This document shows positions 36,201-51,200 of a DNA stretch of 64,000 bases, in pieces. This stretch comes from Amia ocellicauda. Its lineage: Eukaryota; Chordata; Actinopteri; Amiiformes; Amiidae. The notes beneath the pieces are model-generated. The model was not told where the DNA came from. It worked only from the letters and a program-made list of their open reading frames with translations, and made no database searches. Both the position numbers and the translations under genes were made by a program. The stretch lies in the NCBI RefSeq assembly GCF_036373705.1, contig NC_089866.1, positions 5,444,001-5,508,000 of the forward strand, written 5' to 3'. Each line of letters opens with the position of its first letter. Position 1 is the first letter of the stretch.

Positions 36201-39200
36201 CAACCTCAGCGTCTGCAGTGCTTTATCATACCATTGTATCCCAAGGCACCTTTCACTGGGGGTGGGGGGGGAGCTGAACATAATCGGTCAGCCTGTGGAA
36301 CTGAAATGCATGTTAAACATTACAGCAAACAGTCAGGTCTTCACTGCACGCTTAAAGTGAGACGGACGGGGCATCTGTGATTGTCTTCTGTCTTTATGAA
36401 TCACTGAGGAAGGTTCCTTCTCTGAGTAATTCATTTATACTGGTATTCACCACAAGCCTGCTGTGCGGTTGTCAGATGAATGCACAACGTTTAGCAAGCA
36501 GTGCACCAGTAAATGTCTTCAGCATCTTGGAAGTTAATAGAGGTCTTAGATTTTGCAAAGCACAGAGAGACATAGACCCCAGCTCTGCATTGCACAAGTG
36601 GCATTTCTGTGCTAATTGTGGTGCATGGATAAAAACTAGTACAGTGCTTAAAGACTGGCTGTTGCGGATTTCACTGCACATTTCAAGGTAAAAGAGAAGT
36701 GGTGGCTGTTGTGAATGTGAAATTGTTTAAAAAAAAAAACAGCGTCAGTAATGTGTTGGCATTGAAGAGTAGAGATTGTTATTGAGTCAGACGAAGGCGG
36801 TTTTTAAAGTGCCAACAATAGTCCCATAGATTGAGACTGTGCCAGGCAGCCGGTGCAAAACCAACAGCGGTGTACTGATGTGAACTGTGCACGGCCACAG
36901 AAGCCACTCTCTGTGCCAGTTAAAGACTGACTGTCCTTAACGTCCATGCAGGATGGCCCTGATGTTGATACTCATGCACACTTAATTCAGCCGTGCTCTT
37001 TATATGGGGAATTCCAAATGAAAAAAGGAAGTCATGTAGTTGATTCTGTGGAAAACAACCTTTTGTGAATAGACACATTTCCATTGTGAATGCACTTTGA
37101 GCACTCATGTTGTAAACGCGTATAGAAGTTCATTCATTGATGGATGCGTGAGATTGTTCCTGGCAGGACTCCATTTTGGATTTGCTGAATGTGATTTTAA
37201 TTACAGGGAAGGTTTCGAACTAACTAACCTTTTGCAAGAGATGGTAACAACTCTGTGAGACAAGTGGTGTGTTTGTGTCGCATGATGTGCAGGTGAAGTG
37301 GGTGAAGGCCCAATCTTTGGTCACTGGATTAAAAAACCACTGCCAACCACGTTATGAATTAGCAAGGCATTTACAGAACTCACAGAAGGCAATGCAAGTG
37401 AACCCGGCGTTTTTGTATCATTTTCTTGGAGTAGAACATGGCCCTGCTAGACTTCACTGCTTTGTTTTCATGCCAGGCAAACAAATCAAATATATTTTGT
37501 ATGCGTATTACAATAAAGAGAATAAAACTCTGTGATCTAAGGCTCCATTATCTGAAGCCTAGAAAGTGTAGTCGGTTGTCCGTATAGTTCTTGATTTACT
37601 CCAGAATTTGATGTCGCATCCTGTTTCAGCAATAACCGATTACAGGCTGATGTTGAAAGTCTTGCTTCAGCGTGTCCCTTTTGTTTAAGGCAGATTTCCA
37701 GCTTCCTCATTGACATCACAGTCCCAACGATACATCCACAGCTGCAGCTTTGCATTGAGTAGTAGATTGTTTAAATAATTTAAGTATTAAGTTATTCATT
37801 AACAAACCGTTTTAAACAACGACAACAGCAGAGAATAAAGCAGTTGCACCACACAATATGCATGTAATGGCTTTAGACAATTGCCAAAACAGAAGAACCT
37901 TTTTTATTTTCCCCCCTTTTTTCTTTTCAAGGTCATTCATAGTGTTTAGTTCCTCCTAGGGTTATCACACCTGATTTTGCCATTTCTGAGAATGCACGAC
38001 TCACAGAGAAGGTAAATGCCAGATAATTGACTGCGATCTTGCAGCGAGATGCGTCCATTACAGATGTACTGTAGGATTGTTCTCGTTGCTGTAGGCTTTT
38101 CAGTTTCTCTGAATATTTGCTGAGCTGAGCTGAGGGGGACAAAAAAGTATGAATGAAAAACAACCTCCAGCTGTCATAGTGCAGTTTTGTTTTGTCAACC
38201 AAAAAGTGAAGTGTGACCAGAAGTCTATTGTTACGCACGGTTCATAGAAACTTGCTTGTTGCGTGCATTGCTCAGCGTTTCTGTTTTGGTCTGATTTAAT
38301 GTGCGCGCTTGCCATGTGTTCTGTTTTGCAGCTTGCTAGAAGGTATTATCGTGCAAGAGCTTTCAGACAACATCTAGAAAAAATGTCCGATGGGTTGAAT
38401 GCAAATTTTAACCTGCTGTTTCTTTTAGAAGTGGATCAATGATTGACGGGTGTTATTGATTTTAGATAGTGATGTGTGTGTGTATATTGGGTATTCAAAT
38501 TCCCCAACTAGCTAATTCTTAAACATATTCACAGTGAATTACATAGAAGTGTGACTGGCATTGTTTTCATATAAATGTGGGTGTCTGAAACCCAAACACG
38601 AGTATTTTGTTCCTTCTGTAGGCTACTCTGGAAACTAACTGCAATAATACTGCTCACCGAGCTCTCCAAGGATTGCATGGGACCAAATGTTTTGTTCTCG
38701 GAAAGACTATAAAAGCTATGGGTGTTAGTTTAACAATTATGGGTTTGGTTAATCTACTGACTCAAGTGTTGCCCTGTATGGGTATGAGGCATCTCGTATA
38801 GATCAATCATGATGTTGATAAGTGACATCCAATCAGGCAGCAGAAACCAGTGTCCTTCCCTCCTGTTGATTGGTTCGTTTAGCTCCTGTGTGGCTGCGAT
38901 GTCTGAAAGCTGGGTTGTATTTAAATTAGCTTCCCTCCCTTGATCCGAACTGGTTTGCCGACTTGTTCCCCTTTAAAGAGGATCCCATGGGAGTGGGAAA
39001 ATCTGTTCCTAATGTGCGTCAAACTTTTGTTTTTCTTTTTCTTTAAAAGTGAATTGGGATTCCCCAACAGATTGAGGCTTTTCTGGAAAATGAATAAAAG
39101 GCTTTGTGAAATCTGTGCTTGCGAGGGGTGTTGTGGCTGACTGATGAGTTGTGGAGGTGGTGGAGGTGGAGTGTGGTGTAGGATCCGGTTTTCACCAGGC

Positions 39201-42200
39201 ACTTATAAGGAGGCCTACTCTCTTTGCAGGAAGTAATTTTGCTGCAGTTGTTTCACCCTGAGACCACAATGTAGCCATCTGTGGAATGTAGCCCAAGTTT
39301 TTAAATTGCAGAGTTGGAGTGCTTCTTCAAAAAAGGAAGCAATTGCCGAGCACCTGGTATGCTTACAGCTTTCCATATTTGAATGCTCTACTTTCATGCA
39401 AGTTTTTTTTCCCCCCTCCTTGCCCTTATCAGCATGTGCAAGTTTTAACATGAAATATACAGATTTCTGCAGTTTCCCAACGAGGAATCTGCAAGTGAAC
39501 ATGGGGATTCCAGAGATTCCTCAGGTGTGGGAAGCGTGGGGGTAGATTGCAGAAGACGGTGAGGTCCTTCATTTGGCGGGTCTGTGAGCTGGGAGTTTGG
39601 AAACCGTTAAATGCAGAGGATCTGAACTTCGCATCTATAAACTTGCTTGGCACTGGTAATTGTATATCTATATTTTTAATTTGGTTTCAGGCATTTGATG
39701 TCAAAGTCCTAGCACTGGGAAATGTATTTTTATCATTTTGTTTTTGTTCTTGGTTTCTGAGAAGGTGGTCAAATCTGATACACTCCCTGGTTGTCCTGTA
39801 GTTTCTATGAATTTGAGAAATCTCCTGACTCTTTTTGGCATGCTGCCTAGAAAACAATTTTGTTTTCCTCCTGATATTATGTCACATATGAGCAGATACA
39901 AAATTAGCAAACACCTGGTATAGTTTGGTGTTGATACCAGGCTGTTGTTGGGGACACAGGGAGAAGCTCTGTTTTTCCAGTCATGCTGTGTGACGGCTCC
40001 TGCACAACCGCTAGGGTGACCCGCTGCGGTCGCCCTTCTAAAACATTGTCCTCTGTTTGCATCTTGGCTGCCTACTTGGTATTTCTGATGCTCAGATAGA
40101 TGTGAGTGTTATATTTATTGCTGCTGAATTGTGCGATGCTGTCCAAGGGGAATTTTTGTTTTTCTTTTCCTTTGTTTTCCTTTTTTATTTGCCCTACGGG
40201 ACAGACTGAAGGAAGATCAGTTAATGTCAGACCAAAATACTTTTGCTGTGTTTGTGCAGCATTGTGCCTTTCTGCTTTCACATTACTGGTAAATCTCTTT
40301 CCACTCCTGATTGAGAGAGCATGGGACACAAAAGTAATGGCCTGGGAATCTCCCACAGATTTTTTCCTCCTTTCCTTGTAGCACGTCTGCTAACTCTGAC
40401 TGTAACGGATGTCGGGCACCACAACCTTTGTTTCTTCCCCAACCCCCCCCCCCCCACAGGTTTCCACAATTTTCTTTGAAAGCTCGGGGAAAGGTTAAAC
40501 AATGAACTTCATAATTGCTTCACACAGCAATTCCTACGGCTTTTTTTTTTTTGCAATCTCAGCTGCTCTTTTGCCTTTAGCATCTGTACTTTATAGTTGC
40601 ATATGAACTTAATTTGGCTATTGAAGTGAAGAAAACCGTGTGAATCCCCCTGGTGTTTTAATTCCAGCTCATCCCATTGACAGTTTGCTGCTTTTTCATG
40701 GTAACCTCAAGATTATTTTATCTGCCACCCAATCACGTCAACAGACTTTTTGGTGCCATCAAACACAGTCTGTGTTAGTAGTTTGACAATCAAAGCCCTG
40801 TAGTTATCAAGGCTGTTTTTATAAGCGCCCTGCAGAAGAACAGTTTCAACAGGCTTCGCTCTGAAGAAAAAAAAAAAAACTCTATGAATTGACTGCCTTC
40901 ACAGGCCAAGGCACTGAGTGTGGAGCCGCAGTTCCTGAGAAGGCAGCGTACGGCAGTGTGTTACTGGGTTCTGTTTTAAATATAGAGCAGGGATCAACGC
41001 ATTTCTAGGAAAATGATTTGAACTCCATTTCCATGCTTGCAGATGTCATTGTTTAGGGGTAAACAGCGCCAGGCCTCTGCAGGGCCCCACTCTTGGCATG
41101 CTGCGATTCCTCCAGCAGTCTCCTGTTGCATTTCTAATTTTGTTTGGAGAATAAGTTCTGTTCTTAGAACTGTTTCTGGAATTAACCTTCTCTGTTGGCT
41201 TGAGCACCGTGCGTCTCGGCGGCCTGTGGGTATAGAGTCCTGTAGCTCTCCAAATAAAATGTTACCTTGACATGTCTGTGTTTTGTTTAGCTTTCGAAAG
41301 CATAATTAGTTTTACTAGGTAGAACTGCTGGCACATAAATATTTTTTTTCAAGCTTCATCTGATTGTTTTTACGAATGCACCCCTGATGCTTAAAAACAA
41401 CAGGTTTTCAGTGTTTATTTGTGTTTTCTAAAAAGGTCAAAAGGAGTTTATTCTTGTAGACCTTTAACTGAAATAAATTGGCAGGGTTTCTGGCACGGCT
41501 GGTAGATCTTCGTTTACCAAACGCAAACCTAATGTTGACCATATTGGATTTTGTGCGTCTCATGCGTGTAATTTGAGCTTAGATGTAGTTGCAGTTAGCT
41601 GAAACGGACGTCATCTTCTGTGCTTTAGATCTCAGCTGGAAATAAAGGGAAATGCAACTTGAGCTGCTTCAGGTTTTCTGTCCGTTTTAATTCGGGCCTG
41701 TCAGCTGTGGAGGTATTTATAATCTATTACAAAACAACGACAACAACATCAATTTCCATAGTTATCGTGGAGAAAGTCCAGCGTGCTCCAGGTCTACTGT
41801 ACACAGAGATGAACATTTGACTTGATTTACAACATCTGAATGAAGAGATGTGTGAATCATAAAAACAAGGCCGAGCAGAACGAAGAAAGCGTGGCCCGTG
41901 GAAATGTCAGTTGTGAGTTTGTCACTCGCACAATCTTCGCCCCGTGGAAACCTTTGAACTTGCCCGCTAAACATTTTTTATTTATTTTGCATTTATCAGA
42001 TTTTAATCTCAGGCAAATGTAATATCAGTCCTTCCAGTTTGTTTACACATGACAAACCCAAAACCTGGCTGGCTCTACCCAGAACTGTCACCAAGGGTGG
42101 ATTTTGTCAGCATAATTTATGCGGGAAGTCTTTAGCCGGCGTTGCCATTGTTTCTTTGCAGTACCTGCGTCTAAAAGCTTTTCTTTAATCTGCTATAAAT

Positions 42201-45200
42201 TGATCATGACATAACGAGGAACGTCTTGTTCAGCGTATTCATCAGAGGTATGAATGAAATGCAGTGTTAGATAACTACATTCCCCTGAGCATCTTAATCT
42301 TTTTTGAGTGTTTTCTTTTACTTTCCTCAAAATTTCTGTCCGTCTAGACGGCGTACTTAGGGTTCGGCATCATCAAGAACTTTCTATTAGTGCTTCGTAT
42401 ACTTAATATTTTTAATTGCTGATATTCCAGTGAGTGTTATATATTAATTTTAATAGGTGGTACATACGCAACATCATTTAAAAGGCTTATTTCTGTTAAT
42501 AAAATGAATCTGGAACGTAATCCCCTCCTTGACTCTTCCTTGCTGTATCGTCCAGGTTGTCTCACGTTGCCCTGCTTTTGTTTTCCCACAGGCAGGATGA
42601 AGAAGAAGCCCGGGCTGAAGATCCCGGATGATGTCTTCAAACAGAAAGAGCCGACCCCTGTGTAAGTCGTCGTAGTTGTCCAATTAAATTGATCGCCACG
42701 AAGGCTGTCGCAGTAATGGATCAAGGCATGGGCAACAGCGATTTACGAAACAATGGCAAAAAACAATCGGTGTTGGCCACTCAGCATTCATTGTTGTGTA
42801 GACCAAGGAGTCCCACATGATTTCCTTGGCACTTGCTGTGGCCTTCTGGGTATTAAAGAGGAGTGTGTGAATGATGAAGTGAATACTGATGCTGTGCGTT
42901 GTGTGTGGGATGTGGTCTTGCGTTAGAAGAGCTCCTTATTGGTCAAGGACAGCCGGAGCTGCTCTGTGGTCTTGAATCCCAGTGTCGTAAGGTGGAAACG
43001 CAGCTCAGCGTAATGGCCTTGGCTCCATGCGGATGAGTTTTGATTGAGTTTCCAAACGCCTCTTTGTGTTTCGGAGGTTTCTGTGACTGCTGATGTGTGC
43101 CACTGTGACTTTCGTTCTGTACAGGACCAGTATTTATTGATTGATTGATAAAAAGAACGACTGCATGCGCTTCCACAGTTTCAAAACCGCTTTTATTTTT
43201 GAGAAGTTGTATAATGTCATAATTTGTCTATGTATATAAACATCTGGTAAAATCTGAACAGGTGTATGTATATATATTTCAGAGTTTAGTAATATATATC
43301 CTGATAACTGTTGTTTTTCCCCCCCACAGACCACCTCGGAACCTGGACTCCAGGACCTTCATTACCATTGGAGACAAAGTAAGCACGTGTCCAATTCATA
43401 CAAATTCACGAGCCGCACAGATACTTCGGTGCTAAACTGCCGGTCTAAGCTAGAACAACAAAACCCTGCCCCCCCCTCAGCTGTCCTATTGCACCTCTGA
43501 TATGCCAATACCTCTGAGGTTCGGGTGTATCGAGTTACTAATGAAAGGGTTTATGAAGATCAATTTTGAGAACCGAAATGTATAATCGTGACTCAGTCTA
43601 TAAGACCCAGACACCTTTGCTCGTTAGTGCGATTAGGATTTTGTTTGTATTTCTCATGTGTTAGGCTTTCTAACACCTCTTTCCACTGCAAAAGTGAGTT
43701 GATGGTTCCAGCAGTGCTTCTGAAGGCCGAATAAGGCCGAATCGGAGTGTAGAAGAATCGGCAGGGAGTAACGATGTAAAATAAGACTTGGAAACCCGAT
43801 GCCCTGATTCTTGTGCACAGCGGTAATGGTGCTGTAGATAGCATGAGCGTGGCTCCCAGTCCAGGCTGTCAGCCCAGTTGGCCACTCCTCTGAGCCTGAG
43901 GATGGGATGACATCACATGGAAACCTGTCCTGAATGCTGTGCACACAAACCTCTCTCTCTGTCAACACTGACATCACCGGCCTGCAGAATAGATGTCTGC
44001 GAGGCTGAGGTTACAGCCTTATTTTTATCTATACATGACCGCATTGACAATCTAGCGTGGGCTGAGCTGTATCGGTGTAGAGGGGAAAATCCACCAGGAC
44101 AGTATCGAAGGCCTTCGCCACACGTGACTGTGCTTCCATGACTTCCTGACAAAAACAAACAAACAAAAACAACAAAACTTTTTTTTTTTATGCTGCTGCT
44201 AAAGTTCATAAGTTTCGAGTTTCAAATTGTGTGTTTTAAAGCACCACTGCAAAGCAGGATCTATGCACGTGCACACATTATGTGACGCACCGGATCCCTC
44301 CAGAGACCGAGACTAATGACATTGAAAATAACTGAAGACAACCACAGCGCTGGGGAGACGCTGAACTCCGACACGGGGCATTACTGCGCATGCAACACTG
44401 AAGCGCGCACAGCTGCTCCCGCGTCCGAACGAAACTCAACAGACTGAGCTTTTCACTCAAAGGGAGCCCAAGCATGTGGAGAATAACTATCGGCACAACA
44501 TTTTGCTGCTGTAGGTCTTGCTTTGCATTTGCAATTTCATGGAAACTGAAATAAGACGCAGAGTTTTTCCGGTTTTACCGATGCCTTTACTAGGCTACAC
44601 CCGAGCAGTTATTAGCCAGAGGTTAGAGGACAGGAAAGCATCAGTAAAATGCATTGGGACAGAAGTGTTGGTCCTCTTCAGAAAGTAGATGAGTAGATTA
44701 TATTTTAGTGCTATTTCCCCTAGGAATACGTTTTTTGGCAGATTTCATGTTTTAAGTAGATAATAAAACCTCTGAAACACTTTCTTATGGAATGTTTGTG
44801 TGAATTCTCTTCATTTACAATTAGTGGTGCAGTAATCGATTTGCACACTTTCTGCACGTGTGTGTGTGTGTGTGTTTGTGATGGGGGATTATGTTCTCTT
44901 GGACTTTGCTGAAGTACAGACCCCATCCAGAAAAACATCTTGTATTCGAATGCGGTGGAGAGCTGGACCATCTCCTCAATGAACCCCTCTAAGTTTTTCA
45001 GGGACCCCTGGTTGGTGGCTGGAGAGTCTTTGTGCGGCATTCCTTATAGCTGTGTAAGTCTGGAGCAGCGCCGTGGTAGTGGAGCGAGGCGAGCTGCATC
45101 ATGCCTGAATGATGAGGTCATATGTTTCCAGAAAGACAGGTGCCAGGTCTGAAATAGCAAAGCGGCGTTCGAATTGAAGGTGGATGACTTGCCTTTTGAT

Positions 45201-48200
45201 CTTGCAACCCCCCCCCCCCCGGCCCCAGGCAAACCTCTATAGTTTCATTAAATTCTTAAAAAAGCAATCAACAAAGTGCATGTTCTACAGGTTTTTGGAG
45301 ACTTTCCTTTTTTTTTTTTTGTCAGCTCTGCATTATTTTGCCTTTGAAGGCCGATTTAAAACTCCCCAAACGGTCCTCAATGCAGGGAGGAGTCCGTCTG
45401 CAGGTCTAAACTCCCGGTTAAACTTGCCTGGTTTCTCTTAGTGTGAGGATTGTGATGAGATGATAATGATTAAGGCAGACGCCGTGACGTTTAATAGAGG
45501 GTGATTTGAAAGTGCATTGGACGTCAGTGTCATAAACCACTCCAGTCAGGGGGCTCCTGCACAGAGCGGCTTCCTTCAGCTGTGGCTGAAATGAAACTCA
45601 GAAATTGTTTACGTGTAGTTTATTGTGAAGGATTAAGAAATTCACTCCAGGCTAGAACTCTGCAGTGAGTCAACATCAGCTAAGGTGTGTCTTTTTTTTG
45701 TTTCTGGATATTAAACTGAGCAATTTAATTTTGTTATTTAACACACACACGCGCACACACACACTTCAGGTAATATACAGTCAAAGTATGCATTCGGTAG
45801 ATAAGACCCACCTTTAAAGTCTCTTTGTTGGTCGGGTTTAGAATATGTTGCTATCAATGCATTATTCTTTTTATGAATATATTACGCCCCATATACGTAA
45901 GAATGTCTCACGGATGATGTGTGGAAACATTCTGGGGAAAAACCTTGCTGAGCTTCTCAATTCTATTTTTAAACCTAAATTTGGCGGAAATACTTAGTAA
46001 ATTCCAATGTTTATGGTCAAAACAAAAGCAAGGTTGTGTGCCGGCAGCGATGATGTGAGACGGTGGAGCACAGCAGGTCAATTGTGCCCCAAGGAACATA
46101 ACGCACCCCAGGTCACAGAGATAAAGGAGTTATACCATGTTTTCGCCTTATATGTGTGCAGATAATGCGATCAGATCTCACCATGTGTCAGGAAGCAGAA
46201 ATTTTAACGGATTGTAACTTGGCTTCTGTGATTTTGGGAAGCATCCATCTAAGCACTGCAAGAACCAAATGTAGATGTAGCAAAAGCATGAATTAACTAG
46301 GGCTGGATTGATTATGTGTACTTAACTAATTACTTTTAAGGAGTGCTACTATTTCATTGCTACATTTCCCTTGGCAGTATAATCTGTATTTATGTACGTT
46401 TCTTTTTATTTATTTTATTTTTGTATTGTTTTGGCATGCCAAGACTCACACTCGAGTTCAGACCCCTGTATACCTCCACCGGGGAAACACGCTGTACTTC
46501 CAACATTCAGGGCTGTGCTCTGGAGACTCCGAGTCTCATGATCCCATGCGACGCGGCATGACGTTAAACAACCCAAACAAGGGAGGGTTCGTGGCACAGT
46601 GAGCCGGCGTGTTTACAATGCAAAAGGCGTCGGGGATACCTCAGTTTTCCGAATGAGTATCGCTGTATTTGTGTGGCCGTATTCATGCTGCTGGAATTTG
46701 AGATTCCTCTGCCATTCTTCGTCCGCGTACTTAGTGACACACTCGGCGCCACAGGCCTTGAGCTTGAGAGCAGGGATAGGAGACTGGCCTGCGACTGGAA
46801 TGCCCTGTTTACAAAATCAGCCCTTATTAATGTCAGGATTAATACACTGCGTAACTCATTCATAACGTATTCGGTAAATGCCACCTCTTACTTGGCCTTT
46901 GATGTCAGTTGATTGTGTTCCAGATTCCTTGTGTGCAGACTTGAAAAACTGAATATCCACTAAAGTACTGATGTCAGCATGGATAAGGATAAAAGAAATC
47001 TGTTGTCAGGGGAGAAAAAAACTAAAAAAAACTTGCATAACAGCAGAACAGAATCGGAAATGCGACTGAACTTGGCAAATTAGTCTTTTTTTTTTTTTTT
47101 TTTTTTTTTTTTTCTGTTCACTGCTGCTCTTGTTGCTATAGGCTTCTGCAGTAACTGGCAGTATGAGGTTTGGAGTATGCATGCAATCAGATGCTTTACA
47201 CAGGCTGGCCAGAGCTTTCTCCCACTTTTACAGTAGATGTCTTGTGTTAAAATGTTGTACATGCATGTATGCTAATTTTAGACTCTGGCTTGTATGGTTT
47301 GAGACATTACTCTAAATGAGTAATTCGGGTATGTTCGTTACTGCTTCCTGGCCTGTGGTGGAGGCAGATTTTTAAACCACACCGACAGTGCAGTGTTCGG
47401 GGAAAGTGAGTGTTTTATTCAGAGAGCGGGTGGCTGGTGGTGCGTTATTCATTGGAATCGGTGCATTTCTGTCCGCAGACAGAATCCCGTCCCAGTTAAA
47501 GAGGTGGTGTTTAGTCTCCTGCATGTCTCTGTGGTTTCAGTTCTTGTTCTCCTGCAGGTCTTGCAGAGGGAGAGCTCTTGTAGTGTGTTGAGCGCACGAA
47601 CGTGTAGGGGAGGGGTGCGGAATGACAGCGACAGACTGAGGTGATGAACGCCCGAAAATGACAGACCAGCTCGACCGCTTCATCAGCAGTGTGTGTGGGA
47701 AGTGAAAGGCACTGCTTCATTTGGCAAGACTAGAGTTACTAATGATTTTATATGTAGAAAAAAACCCCGCAAGATCTAGACACTAGATCTTTTCCAGGAT
47801 CTGATCTGATTTAGGTTTTAAACATCTTTAAAATCTACATCTCATTTTCATCAATGAAAGGTGGAAATTGGTCCATGTAAGAACGTGATAGTTTGAATTC
47901 AATTTATTCAATCGCAAATCCCTGTGGCTGTCAAAGGGGATCCACCCTGTCCAGGGGATGCAACGTGCCGGCGTTCAGTCCAGCACCGCCTGCAATGACT
48001 TCAGTGTCTGGCCCCTGCTGGCATCCTGTGCGCTGGTATCTGCCCGGAACTGACCCCATGTTTAGTCGCCACTGAACCAGGAACTGCCTGCAAGAAAACT
48101 GAGACAATGTGCAGATTTGTGGGGGCTTTGATTTGTATTTATTCAGGTGACTTATCCTCTTCATAGCACAAAATGCAGAATTAACGAGGTGATTAAATGC

Positions 48201-51200
48201 ACGTTTGCTTCGAAGGGGGCACCAATTCATTACAGCGTACAGCCAGAATGGACTTTTTCAGAGGTGAACTAGTTGCAGGTGGTCAATGTGGAGACACCAG
48301 GGCTAACGCTGTACTTTTGGACCAGCAGCAGTCGCAATTAAATTGGTCTGACCTGAGCATGTCTGCTAGTGTGTTGCTGATTTTAACGGCGGCTTCAAAC
48401 CCCGGGGCCGTCTCGAGCTGGAAAACGCTGCAGGCCCGGCAGGACTCTTCTGTCTTAAATCACCGATTATATAAACCGTCTGAATACCGATGCAATGAAC
48501 CCTCCAGCATCTGCAAGGATGTGGCTGCTCCCGGCCAGGGTCGAGCGCTGCTCTGGCCACCACTGTGACCGCGGGCAGGGTGTGCGTGTTTGCCCTGATT
48601 GTGTGGCTGTCGTGTTGTTGCAGAATTTCGAAGTGCAGGCGGATGACCTGGTGTCGCTGTCGGAGCTGGGCCGGGGGGCCTACGGCGTGGTGGAGAGGGT
48701 ACGGCACGCACAGAGCGGGACCATCATGGCTGTGAAAGTGAGTGAGCGCTACCCTGAACCCTTCTCTTACACATTCTACTTTCCATTTATTTGTTTAAGA
48801 TGTATTATTACTTATGAAGTGTAGGAATCCTTAAGTCACCAAATCAGGGTATCATAGTACTTCAATTCATTTATATATATATATATCTGCCTTTAATTTA
48901 GGACCTACAAGCATTTAACGGTCAAGTTTTGCATCACCACGTCTGTCAAATTCTGTGTTGACATGCCACTAACTGAATCTGTAAGTGGGGTCCCTCCCAT
49001 CACTGTTGCACTAAGACCTCTCTCCCCCTCCAGAGGATAAGAGCCACAGTGAACAGCCAAGAACGCAAGCGGTTACTGATGGACCTGGACATTTCGATGC
49101 GGACGGTCGACTGCCCCTACACTGTGACGTTTTACGGAGCCCTGTTCAGAGAGGTACGTCTGAGCACAGCTGCGTCGGCTACTGCACACTTCACAGGAGG
49201 TGTGAATGGCTGCTAATCCACTTCCTACCAAACTAGTCTCGCACGCTACAGGAAACTAACACAACAAATGCAAATAATAATCTGGAAGTGACTGTGGTTT
49301 CGGTGAAGTGTCTTGAGGTTAACGACTGAAGGCGTTGAATGATTGAATGATTTATACATTGGAGTGCATCTTCACAAACTTGCACAGGAAATGACTGCAA
49401 CAATACAGTAACATTTAGTTGTAGAAATTTGTAAGTTTATCTGCAATTTATCACCGCATTTAATAATAATACAATCTAAAATAACACTGACAGATCGTTT
49501 CAAAATCAGTTTTATTGCTTTACAAATAATTATGACCATGCATTTAAAAGAAGTGTCAAATACAACAGGAAAAAGATTAATCTTTCCTGGGATTGGTTGA
49601 GGTTTTGAGCAGAAGTCCAGGGTTTGTCACCAGATTTGGTGTATTGCTTGTTTGTATAGGCCCGAGTTGTCCTCTCATCTGCTCCGGCTTTATGGTTTGT
49701 GATGTGCGTTGTACTCTTCCCCTCAGGGTGACGTGTGGATTTGCATGGAACTGATGGACACCTCCTTGGACAAATTCTACAAAAAAGTGATAGAAAAAGG
49801 GAAGATTATACCTGAGGACATCCTGGGGAAAATGGCCGTGTCTGTAAGTGAACGTTAAGATCCTTCTATTTATACTCAAACTCAACTGGTGGTATGTCGG
49901 TGTTGTAAAGGAAGGCATTGAAGACCTGTGCCACATGTTTTCATTCAAGCACTTCATTCAAGTGTGTCCTGACCTGTAACATGTGGGCTCGGTTTATGAT
50001 ACCAACGGGGTTTGAGTGTCTTTCACCTGGGTCGACTAACTGAATTATCTCTACATCTCTGTTCTTGTTTCCTCCAGATTGTCAAAGCGTTAGAACATTT
50101 GCATAGTAAGCTGTCCGTGATTCACAGAGGTGAGTGTTGCCCTCTGGGGATGGTTGGGGGGTATTGCAACGCTTCATTTCAATTCATAATTCGGTAAAGC
50201 AGCAGTCAGTCTTCCTTACGCTAGAAACACACATCTTCGGTACGTTTTAAGATCTTTTATTAAGTCAGGCATATGGCAATGTATACCAGGCAGATTCATT
50301 ATCTGGAGATCGCTGCTTTGCATCCCTGACACATCAAGCTTTGTTCAATCCCCGTTCTATCAGTGGTGGCGACATTTTTCAGCCTTGCTTATCGTTGTGT
50401 AATCACAGCTTGCATGGGGTTTGGGGAAGCTAGAGATATTTAAATCCTGTGGAGTGCGGCCCAGTCGACGGCATTTGAAAAGAACCGTTTCTCTGGAGAG
50501 GCTGCAGTTTGACGGTGAATTGCTTCGATCACAAAGACGGATTGCTTGTTTAGAGTCTGGTGCATCTGCAGATCTATTTTTTGATGTGAACGGCTGCAGA
50601 TGCACAGAATGGATGAGTGTGTTTGTAAGCGTCTTAAATTACATGTTCTGCACAATTCGTCTATGACCAGACTTCTTCTGCAGGCGGAGCAAGTAAACTA
50701 GATAGATTAATAATTCTCTACAGCTTTTGACGCAGAGCTACCCTGTTTGCCTATCGTGCAGATATACAGAATTGTGTATAGAATGACTGTATGGAATAGA
50801 TTAACTTTTTCTTTTCTCAATGTATTTATTTTTTCTTCCTCCCCCGACAGACGTAAAGCCATCCAATGTCCTCATCAACAACGAAGGCCACGTGAAAATG
50901 TGTGATTTTGGGATTAGTGGTTACCTGGTAGACTCTGTTGCAAAAACCCTTGATGCCGGCTGCAAACCGTACATGGCTGTGAGTATCACCTGTCCAGACG
51001 TGACTCAGCCGCTTCACTTAGCAAGTCGGATTAGGTGCGTCACGTGCGCCCGCTCCCCGCAAGCGCCTCGTCCTGCCCTGTTCGTGAGGAGCCGTAAATA
51101 TTGACAACGTGGAGAGCGGATGTGTGATGTCTGTGGCGCAGAGGGAGCGTGACTATTTACTTTAGTGACACTGAAAACCTGCCCCTGTTCAGACTCGTGT

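Larger units (their letters stand above)
30229..42591 (+). other. MAP2K3 intron 1 (12.4 kb)
   Basis: It separates a 22-base coding first exon from exon 2. It contains family B repeat copy 2 (33563-33780), a TATA-like promoter candidate (34863-34914), a 13-base poly-C tract (40443-40455) and several short homopolymers. I see no coding gene inside it on either strand. Confidence 0.85.
43379..48623 (+). other. MAP2K3 intron 3 (5.2 kb)
   Basis: It contains a CpG-richer patch with an NRF1-like TGCGCATGCA (44385-44394), (TG)n at 44859-44876, a 14-base poly-C near 45207, a CA-rich stretch near 45742-45764 and a 28-base poly-T (47086-47113). I see no gene in it. Confidence 0.8.
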
